Assembly: GCA_007127255.1 (NCBI GenBank)
Contig: SKZS01000060.1
Span: 1 to 7,158, forward strand
Reading direction: 5' to 3'
DNA: 7,158 nt
Source of the DNA: Syntrophomonadaceae bacterium
GTDB lineage: Bacteria; Bacillota; Dethiobacteria; DTU022
Shown here: piece after piece, positions 1 to 6,525 of the stretch
Layout: each line of letters starts with the position of its first letter
Position numbering within the stretch: the first letter of the stretch is position 1
The notes under the pieces: model-generated
The model's database searches: none
What the model was told of the DNA's origin: nothing
What the model saw: the letters and a program-made list of their open reading frames with translations, nothing else
Position numbers and translations under genes: made by a program

Positions 1-1
1 A

Positions 2-817
2 CTGAGCCGACCTATAAACGCCCTCGCCGGTTGTATTGCCGTTTTTTTAAGCGCTTATGTTGCAGGAACATCAACGTGGCTGCCGGTTGTTATGGCGGCA
101 ATAACAGTTCTATTGATAACCGTTTCCACCAATGCCTGGAATGACTATATTGACATTGAAATTGACAGGATAAATAAACCAGACAGGCCCTTGCCCGCCG
201 GCAGGATCAGCCCGCGGGGTGCTCTGATTTTTTCTGTTACAGGCAGCATTATATCGCTTTTCACCGCCGCCTCAATCAACCAAACCGCTTTTTTTATCGC
301 CCTCGGTTCAAACATTCTACTTTACCTTTACTCCTGGGTGCTTAAATGTACAGTGCTGCTGGGCAATGCCGCTGTTGCTGCCGTAGTTGGTCTCTGTTTT
401 ATTTTTGGCGGTGTAGCGGCAGGCAACATCAAACCGACCCTGCTGCTTGCTGTTACAGTTTTCTTCGCCATAATGGGGCGAGAAATTCTTAAAACAATGG
501 CCGATTACAAGGGCGATTTGCAGCAAAACTGCAGAACTATCGCCGTTGCGTGGGGTAAAAAAACTGCCAGGCTTTTTTTGATCAGCTTCCTGGTAATTTC
601 AGCTATATTTATGATCGCTACATATTTTATCGAGCAGTTCAGCCCTGTTTATTTGCTGATCATAATCTTCGGCATGTGCCCCCTTTTCACCTACATCGCA
701 ATAAATGCACAAAGCAGTGCAACAAGCAGCTTACTGGAAAGAAACAGCACTTTAATGAAGTACGGTTTCTTTATCTGGTTTTTAGCAGTAGCTTTAGGTG
801 CCGGACTGGCGGGTTAA
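2..817 (+). CDS. UbiA-family prenyltransferase (DGGGP synthase-like), 5'-truncated by window edge
   Basis: Integral-membrane enzyme expected to transfer a polyprenyl group from its diphosphate to an acceptor. The reading frame is open from base 2, before the first ATG at 92. The residues encoded there (RPINALAG...) are a normal UbiA N-terminal region, so the true start lies outside the window and ATG 92 is internal. Counting from ATG 92, the first Mg-diphosphate motif is N17-D18-x-x-D21-x-x-x-D25, followed by NKPDRPLPAG. The second is D138-YKG-D142, within MGREILKTMADYKGD. Hydrophobic spans fill the rest. The 'GREILK..xDyxGD....RT' block and the 'LYSWVLK...GN' block resemble geranylgeranylglyceryl-phosphate geranylgeranyltransferases more than quinone-pathway UbiA or MenA, but acceptor and chain length cannot be read from sequence. 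It converges on the lipid-kinase-like gene with 47 bases between stops. Family call is firm; subfamily is tentative. Confidence 0.88.
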   Translation: MSRPINALAGCIAVFLSAYVAGTSTWLPVVMAAITVLLITVSTNAWNDYIDIEIDRINKPDRPLPAGRISPRGALIFSVTGSIISLFTAASINQTAFFIALGSNILLYLYSWVLKCTVLLGNAAVAAVVGLCFIFGGVAAGNIKPTLLLAVTVFFAIMGREILKTMADYKGDLQQNCRTIAVAWGKKTARLFLISFLVISAIFMIATYFIEQFSPVYLLIIIFGMCPLFTYIAINAQSSATSSLLERNSTLMKYGFFIWFLAVALGAGLAG

Positions 818-864
818 AAACAAAAGGCGCTCTAGCGTAGATACTTTGGCTTTAAAAGCTTGTT

Positions 865-1647
865 TTAGGTTATAAACGATAAGGCATAAATAACCATGGT
901 TGCGGCAACAGGAACTGTTAAGTCATCAATGGTTGATGGTGACAGCAACTCAACTACAGTTCCGGCCAAAGCAGTTACCAGGGCATAGGCAAAAACCAGG
1001 TTATAAGTTAAAAAATGCTGGTTGACAGGATTGAAAAACCCGAAGAAATAGAAAGCGGAATAACAAAGCATAAATGCAGAAATAAAAAAAACTAATGAGC
1101 CCTCAAGGGTTCTCTGAGTGCCGGTATAAGCAATTTTTATTTTTATTCTTCCATACTTTTTCCCAATAACAGAAGCAAAAGTATCGCTAATAATCATAAT
1201 GAGAATACCGCAGATTGGGAAATAAAGCCGGTCAGGAGCTAATACCACAAAAATTGCTATAAGAACGGTTATAGAAATGCTGTAATAAAATGGCCCCTCT
1301 AATCGGCCCGCCTTTTCCTCTGCTTCTTCCCCAATTGATTCATACAGCTCCTGCAGTTTTTTAACAGAACTATCTTTTGAACTGAAATAAGTCACAACAG
1401 TAAGGCTCAGGGCGATAAAAACTGCATGCAGGGGTAAAATAAAAAAGGGCACGATCAAAACTACCAGGCCGGCAAATAAATGAACTATTTTGCGGGCAAT
1501 AAACTTGGATATAATATCTTTTTTCTTTAGATAAACCGGGATCAAAATAGTGAGTAACACATAGCCATAAGCGATGCCAATGAGGACCAAATCATACAGG
1601 AAGTCTGCCAGTTTGTAATCTGCGATTATCTCAGTGAGTATAAACAT
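865..1647 (-). CDS. Phytol/dolichol kinase-like membrane protein (VTE5/SEC59 family)
   Basis: A 260-residue polytopic membrane protein. Family members use CTP to phosphorylate a lipid alcohol (dolichol, phytol), and databases often label them phosphatidate cytidylyltransferase-like or diacylglycerol/polyprenol kinase. Visible family marks in order: R52-K-I-V-H56 near the start of a membrane span; SD155-TFASVIGKKYG (usual form GDxxAxxxGxxxG); TGTQRTLEGS at 175-184 (usual form KTxEGS, here R replaces K); and E233 followed by DDLTVP at 241-246. A charged cytosolic loop, about residues 90-118, separates membrane spans. The ATG at 1647 has only a weak ribosome site (GCGGGC), so the start is less sure than the family. 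It lies 114 bases beyond nadC, with its own extended -10 promoter candidate in the gap. The substrate is unknown; the nearby prenyltransferase suggests a prenyl alcohol or prenylated lipid. Confidence 0.8.
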   Translation of the reverse strand: MFILTEIIADYKLADFLYDLVLIGIAYGYVLLTILIPVYLKKKDIISKFIARKIVHLFAGLVVLIVPFFILPLHAVFIALSLTVVTYFSSKDSSVKKLQELYESIGEEAEEKAGRLEGPFYYSISITVLIAIFVVLAPDRLYFPICGILIMIISDTFASVIGKKYGRIKIKIAYTGTQRTLEGSLVFFISAFMLCYSAFYFFGFFNPVNQHFLTYNLVFAYALVTALAGTVVELLSPSTIDDLTVPVAATMVIYALSFIT

Positions 1648-1688
1648 ATACTGCCCGCATTTCTTAATATTAAAAAATAACCATGTTG

Positions 1689-1717
1689 ATTATACCAACA
1701 ATGAAGATTTAATTCCA
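1689..1717 (-). promoter_or_regulatory. Extended -10 promoter for the lipid-kinase-like gene
   Basis: On the minus strand a perfect TATAAT (1689-1694) is preceded by TG one base upstream (TGGTATAAT), the extended -10 form. A poor -35 match TGGAAT (1712-1717) lies 17 bases away. It sits between nadC and the kinase-like gene, about 40 bases before the start codon. This suggests the kinase gene can be transcribed independently of nadA-nadC. No terminator was found after nadC, so read-through is also possible. Confidence 0.5.
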
Positions 1718-1761
1718 CCGCAATCCTTTTTTTTCAACCAAATACCGACACTCAATTAAAC

Positions 1762-2598
1762 TTACCGCTTCAGAACAAAGGAAAAGTCAAGTACCCGGCT
1801 GGAGTGGGTCAGCGCTCCGCAGGATATAAAATCGACCCCGGTAGATGCAACTTCTTTAAGATGCTGCCTGGTAATATTGCCCGATGCCTCAAGCAAAGCG
1901 CGGCCGTTGTTAAGTTCAACCGCCTGCTGCATAAGCGCAGGCTTCATATTGTCAAGCATAATAATGTCGGCACCGGCATCAAGAGCTTCTTCCAGCTCTT
2001 CAAGGCTGGTTACTTCAACCTCAATGCGAAGTGTAAACGGTGCCCTGTTACGTATAGACCGCACGGCTTCTCCAATACCTCCGGCAGCAGTAATGTGGTT
2101 TTCTTTGATAAGAATCCCGCCATCTAATGCCAGGCGATGATTCAAGCCGCCACCAATTCGTACTGCATATTTTTCAAGCAGGCGCAAGCCGGGGGTTGTT
2201 TTTCTCGTATCTACCAGTCGGGCCGGGTAATCCTTTATCTCTTCTGCCCATCTGGCCGTCTGGGTAGCAATCCCGGAGAGGCGCTGCAGCAGATTCATAG
2301 CAATCCGTTCTGAAGATAATATCGGCTTAAACGGACCGTTTACCATCATTACCAGGCTTCCCTCTTCAACCGGATCCCCGTCGCTTAAAAGACATTCACA
2401 TTCAACCGAATTATCCAGATAGCAAAAAGCGGCGACGGCTGCATTGACACCGGCTAGCAGCCCTTTTTCCCTGGCCAGCAGGCGTCCATTTCCGGCTGCA
2501 TTGGAAGGAACAGTATAAATAGTGGTCAGGTCACCTGCGCCAATATCTTCCCTGAACGCTCTATCTAAAACTTCATTTATATGGTATGAAGTTAACAA
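1762..2598 (-). CDS. nadC: Nicotinate-nucleotide pyrophosphorylase (quinolinate phosphoribosyltransferase)
   Basis: Cytosolic enzyme that joins quinolinate to phosphoribosyl diphosphate and decarboxylates it, giving nicotinate mononucleotide. Its 278 residues are the usual full length. Family signatures: EDIGAGDLTT (17-26); the phosphoribosyl-binding RKTTPG (132-137); GGGLNHRLALDGGILIKENHI (148-169; K165 in the active site); EVEV (193-196); MLDN with D216; EASGNI (237-242); and ISCGALTHS (258-266). The start is TTG. A GGGAG ribosome site lies 9 bases upstream, there is no in-frame ATG nearby, and the conserved N-terminal helix follows immediately, so TTG 2598 is well supported. It lies 47 bases after the nadA stop with no promoter or terminator seen between, so the two are probably co-transcribed. 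Confidence 0.96.
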   Translation of the reverse strand: MLTSYHINEVLDRAFREDIGAGDLTTIYTVPSNAAGNGRLLAREKGLLAGVNAAVAAFCYLDNSVECECLLSDGDPVEEGSLVMMVNGPFKPILSSERIAMNLLQRLSGIATQTARWAEEIKDYPARLVDTRKTTPGLRLLEKYAVRIGGGLNHRLALDGGILIKENHITAAGGIGEAVRSIRNRAPFTLRIEVEVTSLEELEEALDAGADIIMLDNMKPALMQQAVELNNGRALLEASGNITRQHLKEVASTGVDFISCGALTHSSRVLDFSFVLKR

Positions 2599-2645
2599 AT
2601 GTTATCTCTCCCGTTTTAGTATCCAGGCAAAATATAAAAATCTCT

Positions 2646-3557
2646 CTAAACCATAACGGCAAGCATTCGCTTTAAAGCGAATTCCGCTTTTTCCCTAACT
2701 TCAGGAGAAACTGTAATAACATGTTTCTTCTGTTCAAGAGCAGTTAATACTTTTTCCAGGGTAGTGTATTTCATATCCGGACATATCAGCTTCGAAGAAA
2801 GAATATGAAACCTTTTGGAAGTACACTCTTTTTTCAACCGATGAAGCATACCTTTTTCGGTACCGACTACAATATCTTCTGCCGCAGCATCCCTGGAATA
2901 TTGAATCATCCCCCCAGTCCCCATGGAAGCATCAGCCATTGCCACCACTTCAGGGCGGCACTCCGGGTGAACCACTATTTGCGCACCGGGGTATGATTCG
3001 CGAGCCTGCACTACATCTTCAACATCAACACTGTGATGGGTATTACAATAACCCTGCCAGGAAATAATTCTTTTATCGGTTCTCTCGGCTACAAAGTGAG
3101 CCAGGTTGCCGTCCGGAACAAAAAGCACTGTATCTTCGGTCAACGCATTAACCACTTTAACCGCATTAGCCGAAGTAACACAGATATCGCTTTCCGCCTT
3201 CACTGCAGCGGAGGAATTGATATAAGCAGCTACTGCCGCTCCGGGGTAATCTTTCTTCAATTCTTGCAGCTGGTCAGCCGTAATCATATCCGCCAGGGGA
3301 CATCCTGCATTTAAATCCGGCAGGAGTACTGTTTTTTGCGGTGCCAGGATTGCAGCGCTTTCTGCCATGAAATGAACTCCGCAGAAAAGAATCAGGTCTG
3401 CTTTCGAATCAGCAGCTATCTGGCTAAGCTCAAAAGAATCGCCAACATAGTCTGCCACATCCTGTACTTCATCAATCTGATAGTTATGCGCCAGGATAAT
3501 AGCGTTATTCTTTAGTTTTAATGAATTGATTTTTTCAGTTATTGCGTTTTTATCCAT
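2646..3557 (-). CDS. nadA: Quinolinate synthase, [4Fe-4S] enzyme
   Basis: Condenses iminoaspartate with dihydroxyacetone phosphate to quinolinate. Residue numbers below count from the TTG at 3560, one codon before the ATG chosen here. Expected iron-sulfur ligands are all present: C87 (NAGCPLA), C172 (YCNTHH) and C260 (LICPDM). Active-site counterparts include Y113 and N115 (AYINSSAAVKA), H175, and H198/E200 in HPECRPEV. The N-terminal ILAHNYQ and GDSFELS are standard. At about 303 residues it is the compact form, without the extra C-terminal cysteine pair of the enterobacterial enzyme. A TTG directly precedes the ATG; the AAGAAGGG site is 6 bases from the ATG, so ATG 3557 is preferred. A strong promoter lies upstream, and nadC follows on the same strand. 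Confidence 0.96.
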   Translation of the reverse strand: MDKNAITEKINSLKLKNNAIILAHNYQIDEVQDVADYVGDSFELSQIAADSKADLILFCGVHFMAESAAILAPQKTVLLPDLNAGCPLADMITADQLQELKKDYPGAAVAAYINSSAAVKAESDICVTSANAVKVVNALTEDTVLFVPDGNLAHFVAERTDKRIISWQGYCNTHHSVDVEDVVQARESYPGAQIVVHPECRPEVVAMADASMGTGGMIQYSRDAAAEDIVVGTEKGMLHRLKKECTSKRFHILSSKLICPDMKYTTLEKVLTALEQKKHVITVSPEVREKAEFALKRMLAVMV

Positions 3558-3580
3558 CAACAGCCCTTCTTTTCAATTAA

Positions 3581-3611
3581 TATGGTTTAAACTTAGGGTT
3601 ATTATGGTTTA
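3581..3611 (-). repeat. Direct repeat at the nadA promoter, candidate operator
   Basis: TAAACCATA (minus strand) occurs twice, at 3603-3611 and 3581-3589, 22 bases apart, about two helical turns. The upstream copy overlaps the -10 element at 3601-3606 and the other lies just past the likely transcription start. This placement would suit a repressor of NAD synthesis such as a NiaR- or NrtR-type regulator. I cannot match it to a known operator consensus. Confidence 0.35.
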
Positions 3612-3629
3612 TATGCTTCGCCCTGTCAA
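3601..3629 (-). promoter_or_regulatory. Sigma-A-type promoter for nadA-nadC
   Basis: On the minus strand a perfect -35 TTGACA (3624-3629) is separated by 17 bases from CATAAT (3601-3606), one mismatch from the -10 consensus. Transcription would begin near 3594, leaving a leader of roughly 37 bases before the ATG of nadA, enough for the ribosome site but not for a riboswitch. Confidence 0.7.
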
Positions 3630-3647
3630 TGAAATGAAGCTGAATTT

Positions 3648-3675
3648 ATTATACTGCAGATATAATATATGTGAA
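3648..3675 (-). promoter_or_regulatory. Possible second upstream promoter for nadA
   Basis: TTCACA (3670-3675), a 16-base spacer and a perfect TATAAT (3648-3653) on the minus strand lie about 45 bases upstream of the main candidate. The -35 is weaker and the region is AT-rich, so this may be chance. If used, its transcript would run through the direct repeat. Confidence 0.3.
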
Positions 3676-3732
3676 CTCTGTGTGCCATCATAGAGAAAAT
3701 AGATGCCTTTCTTTTACTTCCTAATCTTTCTT

Positions 3733-6087
3733 CTAATAAGGGAATACAACCGGCAGCAGTAATACACTGACGATTAATACAATAAGGGAGAAAGGAAACC
3801 CATTTTTAATATAGTCGCTAAATCTATATCCTCCGGGGCTCATGATCAAAACATTTGCAGGATGAGAAACCGGGGTCATAAAGCTGGCCGCAACTGCATA
3901 GGCGATTCCCATCACAAAGGGATAAGGCGATATTCCCAACCCTACTGCTGCAGCAATAGCAACCGGAGCCATCACCACTGCATTAACAGCACTGGGAATA
4001 AACTGGTTTATCACAAGAGTCATAGTCATAAGGCCGGCAAGTATGGCCGTTGGCCCTAACGGACCGACAACTCCGATAACAGTGTCGGCAATTAACATCG
4101 CAGCACCGGTTCTCTGCATGGCCAACCCCAGGGGCAGCATTGCTGCAATCAAAAAAACAGCTTTCCATTCAATTGCCCGGTATGCTTCCTCTATCGCTAA
4201 ACAACGGGTTAAAATCATCAACGTGGCCCCTGCGACAGCAGCAATATATATCGGCAACCAGTTAAGTAATGCTGCAGCTATAACTCCTGCCATAATTACT
4301 CCTGCCAGCGGAGCTTTATTAAAAAGTAGTCTCTCCTGGTAGTCAAGATCAAGGACAACAAAATCTTTTTCTCCGCTCAGCAACTCAAATTTGTCCCTGG
4401 TGCCGTAGCAGAGAAGCGCATCACCAAACTCCAGGGCGATATCGTTAAGTCCCGTCCGGTGTGCCCGATCACCGCGCCAGATAGCAAGAACTGAAATTCC
4501 GAACTTTTCACGAAAATTAAGTTGACGCAGTGTTTTCCCGGTCATGGTTGTATGCGGTGAAAGCATTACCTCGACAACCGTCAAAGAATCAGTTTCAAGT
4601 TCGCTCAAGTCAACATCGGGATTTCGATCAATAACAAGGGTCTGGTGTCCGCGCAGCGCATCTATATCGACCGGACGGCCTTCAACAACAAGAAGATCAT
4701 TTTCCCTTAACTCGCTGTTAGGCTCAGGCATTAAGTACTCCTCACCATCACGAATAATATTAAGAACTGAAATGCCGTAGCATTTCGCCAGGCGCATATC
4801 CTTTATCGAACTTCCGGCCAGTGATGAACCTTCCGGTATGCGAACGAACAATAGACGTTCAGCCAAATTGTATTTTTCAGTATCACCGGCCTGCAGGAAG
4901 CAAAACCCCTCATGATTTTGAAGCGCTTGCAAATTCTCCACTGGCCCCCTGAAAAGCAAACGATCACCGGATTGAAAAACTAGATCCCGCAGGTTTGTGC
5001 GGCGAACCAGGCTGTCACGGCGAATCGCAAGAAGATTGACACCAAGGGTTTGCCTGGCATCTATTTCAACCAGGGTTTTTCCATAAAATATTGACTCTTC
5101 TGTAACCTCCAGCTCAACAAGCCCGATATCCTCCGAAATCAAACATGATGTATCCGGCGAATCATCAACAAGCATAATTACCGGTTTGCCGGAGAGTTCA
5201 TCTATATCATCAAGACGCCCCAAAACCAGCAGGCGGTCGCCACCCTGAAGCTTAAGATCTGGTTCAGGAACATGACGAACTCCTGCATCACGGATAACAC
5301 TGAGAACATTTAAACCCAGCGCGCGACCAAAACGGCTTTCCGCCAGGGACTTTCCGACCAGGGGGTTATCATTTGGGATTGTAATCATGGCCAGGCGTTC
5401 TTCAAGTTCATAGTGCTGCTTAAAATCTGTGTCCGGTTTTATATTGGCAACAGAAGGATTCTTTCGATCGGGCAGTACGCGACGACCAACAAGAAGCATG
5501 TAAACTATAGACACCAGTAAAATAACCCCGCCAACCGGCGTAAAGTCAAAAAGCCCGGGTGTCCGCATGCCAGCGTCACGTAAAAAATCAACAACTACCA
5601 GGTTAGAAGCTGTCCCTATTAAAACAATCATGCCCCCAATGGTCGTTCCATAAACCATTGGCATAAGCAAACGGGAAGCTGATCTGCCTGTGCGCCGGGC
5701 AATATCCAGGGTTACCGGCATAAACATGGCTACAACACCAACATTAATGACGAAAGCTGATGTTACGGCAGAACTACTCATTAAAACTGCCAGAAGGCGG
5801 TTTTCTCCTTTGCCGGCCAATCGCAGGACCTGCTCTGCCAGCAGGGCAGCTACTCCGGTCCGGGCCAAACCGGCTGAAAGTATAAATACAGCCCAGGTAG
5901 TAATTACGGCAGGGTTAGAGAATCCGGAAATACTATCTTCAGGGGTAACCAGGCCGACTATGACCAGAATAACAAGAACGAGCAGGGCAACAAGGTCGGC
6001 CCTGATAACTTCAGTAACAAACAGAGCTATTGCAAATAATAGTATCCCAAGCGTAAGCGCTATTTCGATGGTCACCCTGAAAGGCAC
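3733..6087 (-). CDS. SLC13/DASS-family permease with four RCK_C (TrkA_C) domains
   Basis: A 784-residue inner-membrane transporter of the divalent anion:sodium symporter superfamily; related proteins carry sulfate, dicarboxylates or other anions, and the substrate cannot be told here. Membrane spans occupy about 1-203 and 593-784. The first half has SNPAVITTWAVFILSAGLA (57-75) and GTASNLVV (158-165); the second has the family's closing motif TPVSHPANVLIMSPGGY (738-754) then DYIKNG. Between them a soluble insert of nearly 390 residues holds four RCK_C units: about 230-300, 323-392, 410-480 and 502-572. Units 1 and 3 match each other, as do 2 and 4, at an offset of about 180 residues. RCK-bearing relatives commonly have two. 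The start shown is GTG 6087, but a GTG at 6075 is better spaced from GAGGGGG and gives MTIEIALT..., so it may be the real one. It has its own promoter at 6202-6230. Confidence 0.9.
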   Translation of the reverse strand: MPFRVTIEIALTLGILLFAIALFVTEVIRADLVALLVLVILVIVGLVTPEDSISGFSNPAVITTWAVFILSAGLARTGVAALLAEQVLRLAGKGENRLLAVLMSSSAVTSAFVINVGVVAMFMPVTLDIARRTGRSASRLLMPMVYGTTIGGMIVLIGTASNLVVVDFLRDAGMRTPGLFDFTPVGGVILLVSIVYMLLVGRRVLPDRKNPSVANIKPDTDFKQHYELEERLAMITIPNDNPLVGKSLAESRFGRALGLNVLSVIRDAGVRHVPEPDLKLQGGDRLLVLGRLDDIDELSGKPVIMLVDDSPDTSCLISEDIGLVELEVTEESIFYGKTLVEIDARQTLGVNLLAIRRDSLVRRTNLRDLVFQSGDRLLFRGPVENLQALQNHEGFCFLQAGDTEKYNLAERLLFVRIPEGSSLAGSSIKDMRLAKCYGISVLNIIRDGEEYLMPEPNSELRENDLLVVEGRPVDIDALRGHQTLVIDRNPDVDLSELETDSLTVVEVMLSPHTTMTGKTLRQLNFREKFGISVLAIWRGDRAHRTGLNDIALEFGDALLCYGTRDKFELLSGEKDFVVLDLDYQERLLFNKAPLAGVIMAGVIAAALLNWLPIYIAAVAGATLMILTRCLAIEEAYRAIEWKAVFLIAAMLPLGLAMQRTGAAMLIADTVIGVVGPLGPTAILAGLMTMTLVINQFIPSAVNAVVMAPVAIAAAVGLGISPYPFVMGIAYAVAASFMTPVSHPANVLIMSPGGYRFSDYIKNGFPFSLIVLIVSVLLLPVVFPY

Positions 6088-6137
6088 CCCCTCAAACTTC
6101 TTTCATATCATCTTTTTAATCCCAGAAAGATAACTCT

Positions 6138-6160
6138 ATTGACAACCCGGCCAATTGACA
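6138..6160 (-). repeat. Heptamer direct repeat in the permease leader
   Basis: TGTCAAT (minus strand) occurs at 6154-6160 and 6138-6144, starts 16 bases apart, in the leader between promoter and permease start. It might be a protein site or chance; there is no further support. Confidence 0.25.
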
Positions 6161-6201
6161 GGCTGTAAACTTAAATGTCCCTGGCAGATATTATGTTTAT
6201 T

Positions 6202-6230
6202 ATTTTATATTCTAAAAAGTATTAAAGCAA
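6202..6230 (-). promoter_or_regulatory. Sigma-A-type promoter for the SLC13 permease
   Basis: Minus-strand TTGCTT (6225-6230), a 17-base spacer and TAAAAT (6202-6207) form a good match. The start would be near 6195, giving a leader of about 110 bases. The terminator at 6271-6309 lies just upstream, isolating this unit from the gene to the right. Confidence 0.55.
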
Positions 6231-6269
6231 TTGCTCAAATAAAATGTTAATCCTTATTTAACAGCAATT
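6229..6269. repeat. Nested inverted repeat just upstream of the permease promoter
   Basis: Outer arms AATTGCT (6229-6235) and AGCAATT (6263-6269) are exact complements. Inside them AAATAA (6237-6242) and TTATTT (6254-6259) are a second complementary pair. The outer left arm overlaps the -35 box of the permease promoter, so a regulator-binding role is possible. The AT-rich inner arms alone would mean little. Confidence 0.35.
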
Positions 6270-6270
6270 C

Positions 6271-6309
6271 AAAAAAGCACAGTGTTGATTTTCATCAACG
6301 CTGTGCTTT
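6271..6309 (-). terminator. Rho-independent terminator, minus strand
   Basis: In the minus-strand RNA, AAAGCACAG and GUUGAU pair with AUCAAC and CUGUGCUUU around a GAAA tetraloop, with one C/A mismatch in an otherwise continuous 16-position stem. A run of six U (6271-6276) includes and follows the last stem positions. The plus-strand reading has only three T after the stem, so the signal is for minus-strand transcripts. It would end transcripts from the Roadblock-like gene or from an RNA starting within 6310-6525. Confidence 0.85.
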
Positions 6310-6311
6310 GC

Positions 6312-6338
6312 GATGCTGGAAGCATGAATCACAGCATC
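6312..6338 (-). other. Hairpin with two mutually exclusive pairings, next to the terminator
   Basis: Minus strand: GATGCTG (6332-6338) can pair with CAGCATC (6312-6318) around a 13-base loop. Alternatively, ATGCT inside that loop (6321-6325) can pair with AGCAT (6313-6317) around three bases. Both use the same 3' arm, which ends two bases before the terminator stem. This may be part of a structured 3' end or small RNA; no ligand-binding motif is recognised. Confidence 0.4.
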
Positions 6339-6429
6339 ATAATAATTTAGACAACCGGCCTGATTACTGGTAAATATTATCTTTAGCTGTTTTTTCACCG
6401 CTAGACTAAAAGCTTAACAATTAACAAAT

Positions 6430-6442
6430 TGATCCCGGATCA
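6430..6442. repeat. 13-base perfect palindrome TGATCC-C-GGATCA
   Basis: Six-base arms around a single central base, lying in the non-coding stretch after the Roadblock-like gene. A weak plus-strand promoter-like pair (TTAACA 6421-6426, TATAAC 6443-6448) flanks it, but no plus-strand gene follows. It could be a dimeric repressor site or chance. Confidence 0.3.
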
Positions 6443-6525
6443 TATAACTAAGCAATATCCAGGTTATTTAATATTATTGCAATAAACTTATAAGCTAATC
6501 TTAGTTTCATATGAGCCCGGACAAA

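Larger units (their letters stand above)
6088..6525. other. 438-base non-coding region between the permease and Roadblock-like genes
   Basis: No convincing gene is present on either strand. Reading right to left on the minus strand: a 216-base stretch after the Roadblock-like stop containing a 13-base palindrome; a GATGCTG/CAGCATC hairpin; a strong intrinsic terminator; an inverted repeat; the permease promoter; and a 5' leader of about 110 bases with a repeated heptamer. The stretch 6310-6525 could be a long 3' untranslated region or contain a small RNA. Confidence 0.6.

Noticed and set aside
817..866. AAAACAA/TTGTTTT complementary arms between the convergent UbiA and kinase genes, considered as a bidirectional terminator
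   Set aside because: The arms are AT-only apart from one pair and are separated by a loop of about 36 bases, so the structure would be too weak to call.
1804..2140. Plus-strand open frames across nadC
   Set aside because: They lie antisense to a full-length, clearly conserved nadC and have no recognisable protein features.
3676..3695. Hairpin between the permease and nadA, considered as the permease terminator
   Set aside because: On the minus strand the stem is broken by a mismatch and no U-run follows. The better pairing is on the plus strand, where no transcript is expected.
5690..6133. Plus-strand 147-codon open frame across the start of the permease
   Set aside because: It is antisense to the well-supported N-terminal membrane domain; its Thr/Arg/Ala-rich composition is what the reverse strand of such a gene gives.
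6258..6398. Minus-strand 46-codon frame starting at GTG 6398
   Set aside because: It has no ribosome site and runs through the terminator hairpin, so it is unlikely to be translated.
6414..6448. Plus-strand promoter-like boxes TTAACA and TATAAC
   Set aside because: No plus-strand gene follows before the window end, and such AT-rich matches are frequent in this non-coding stretch.
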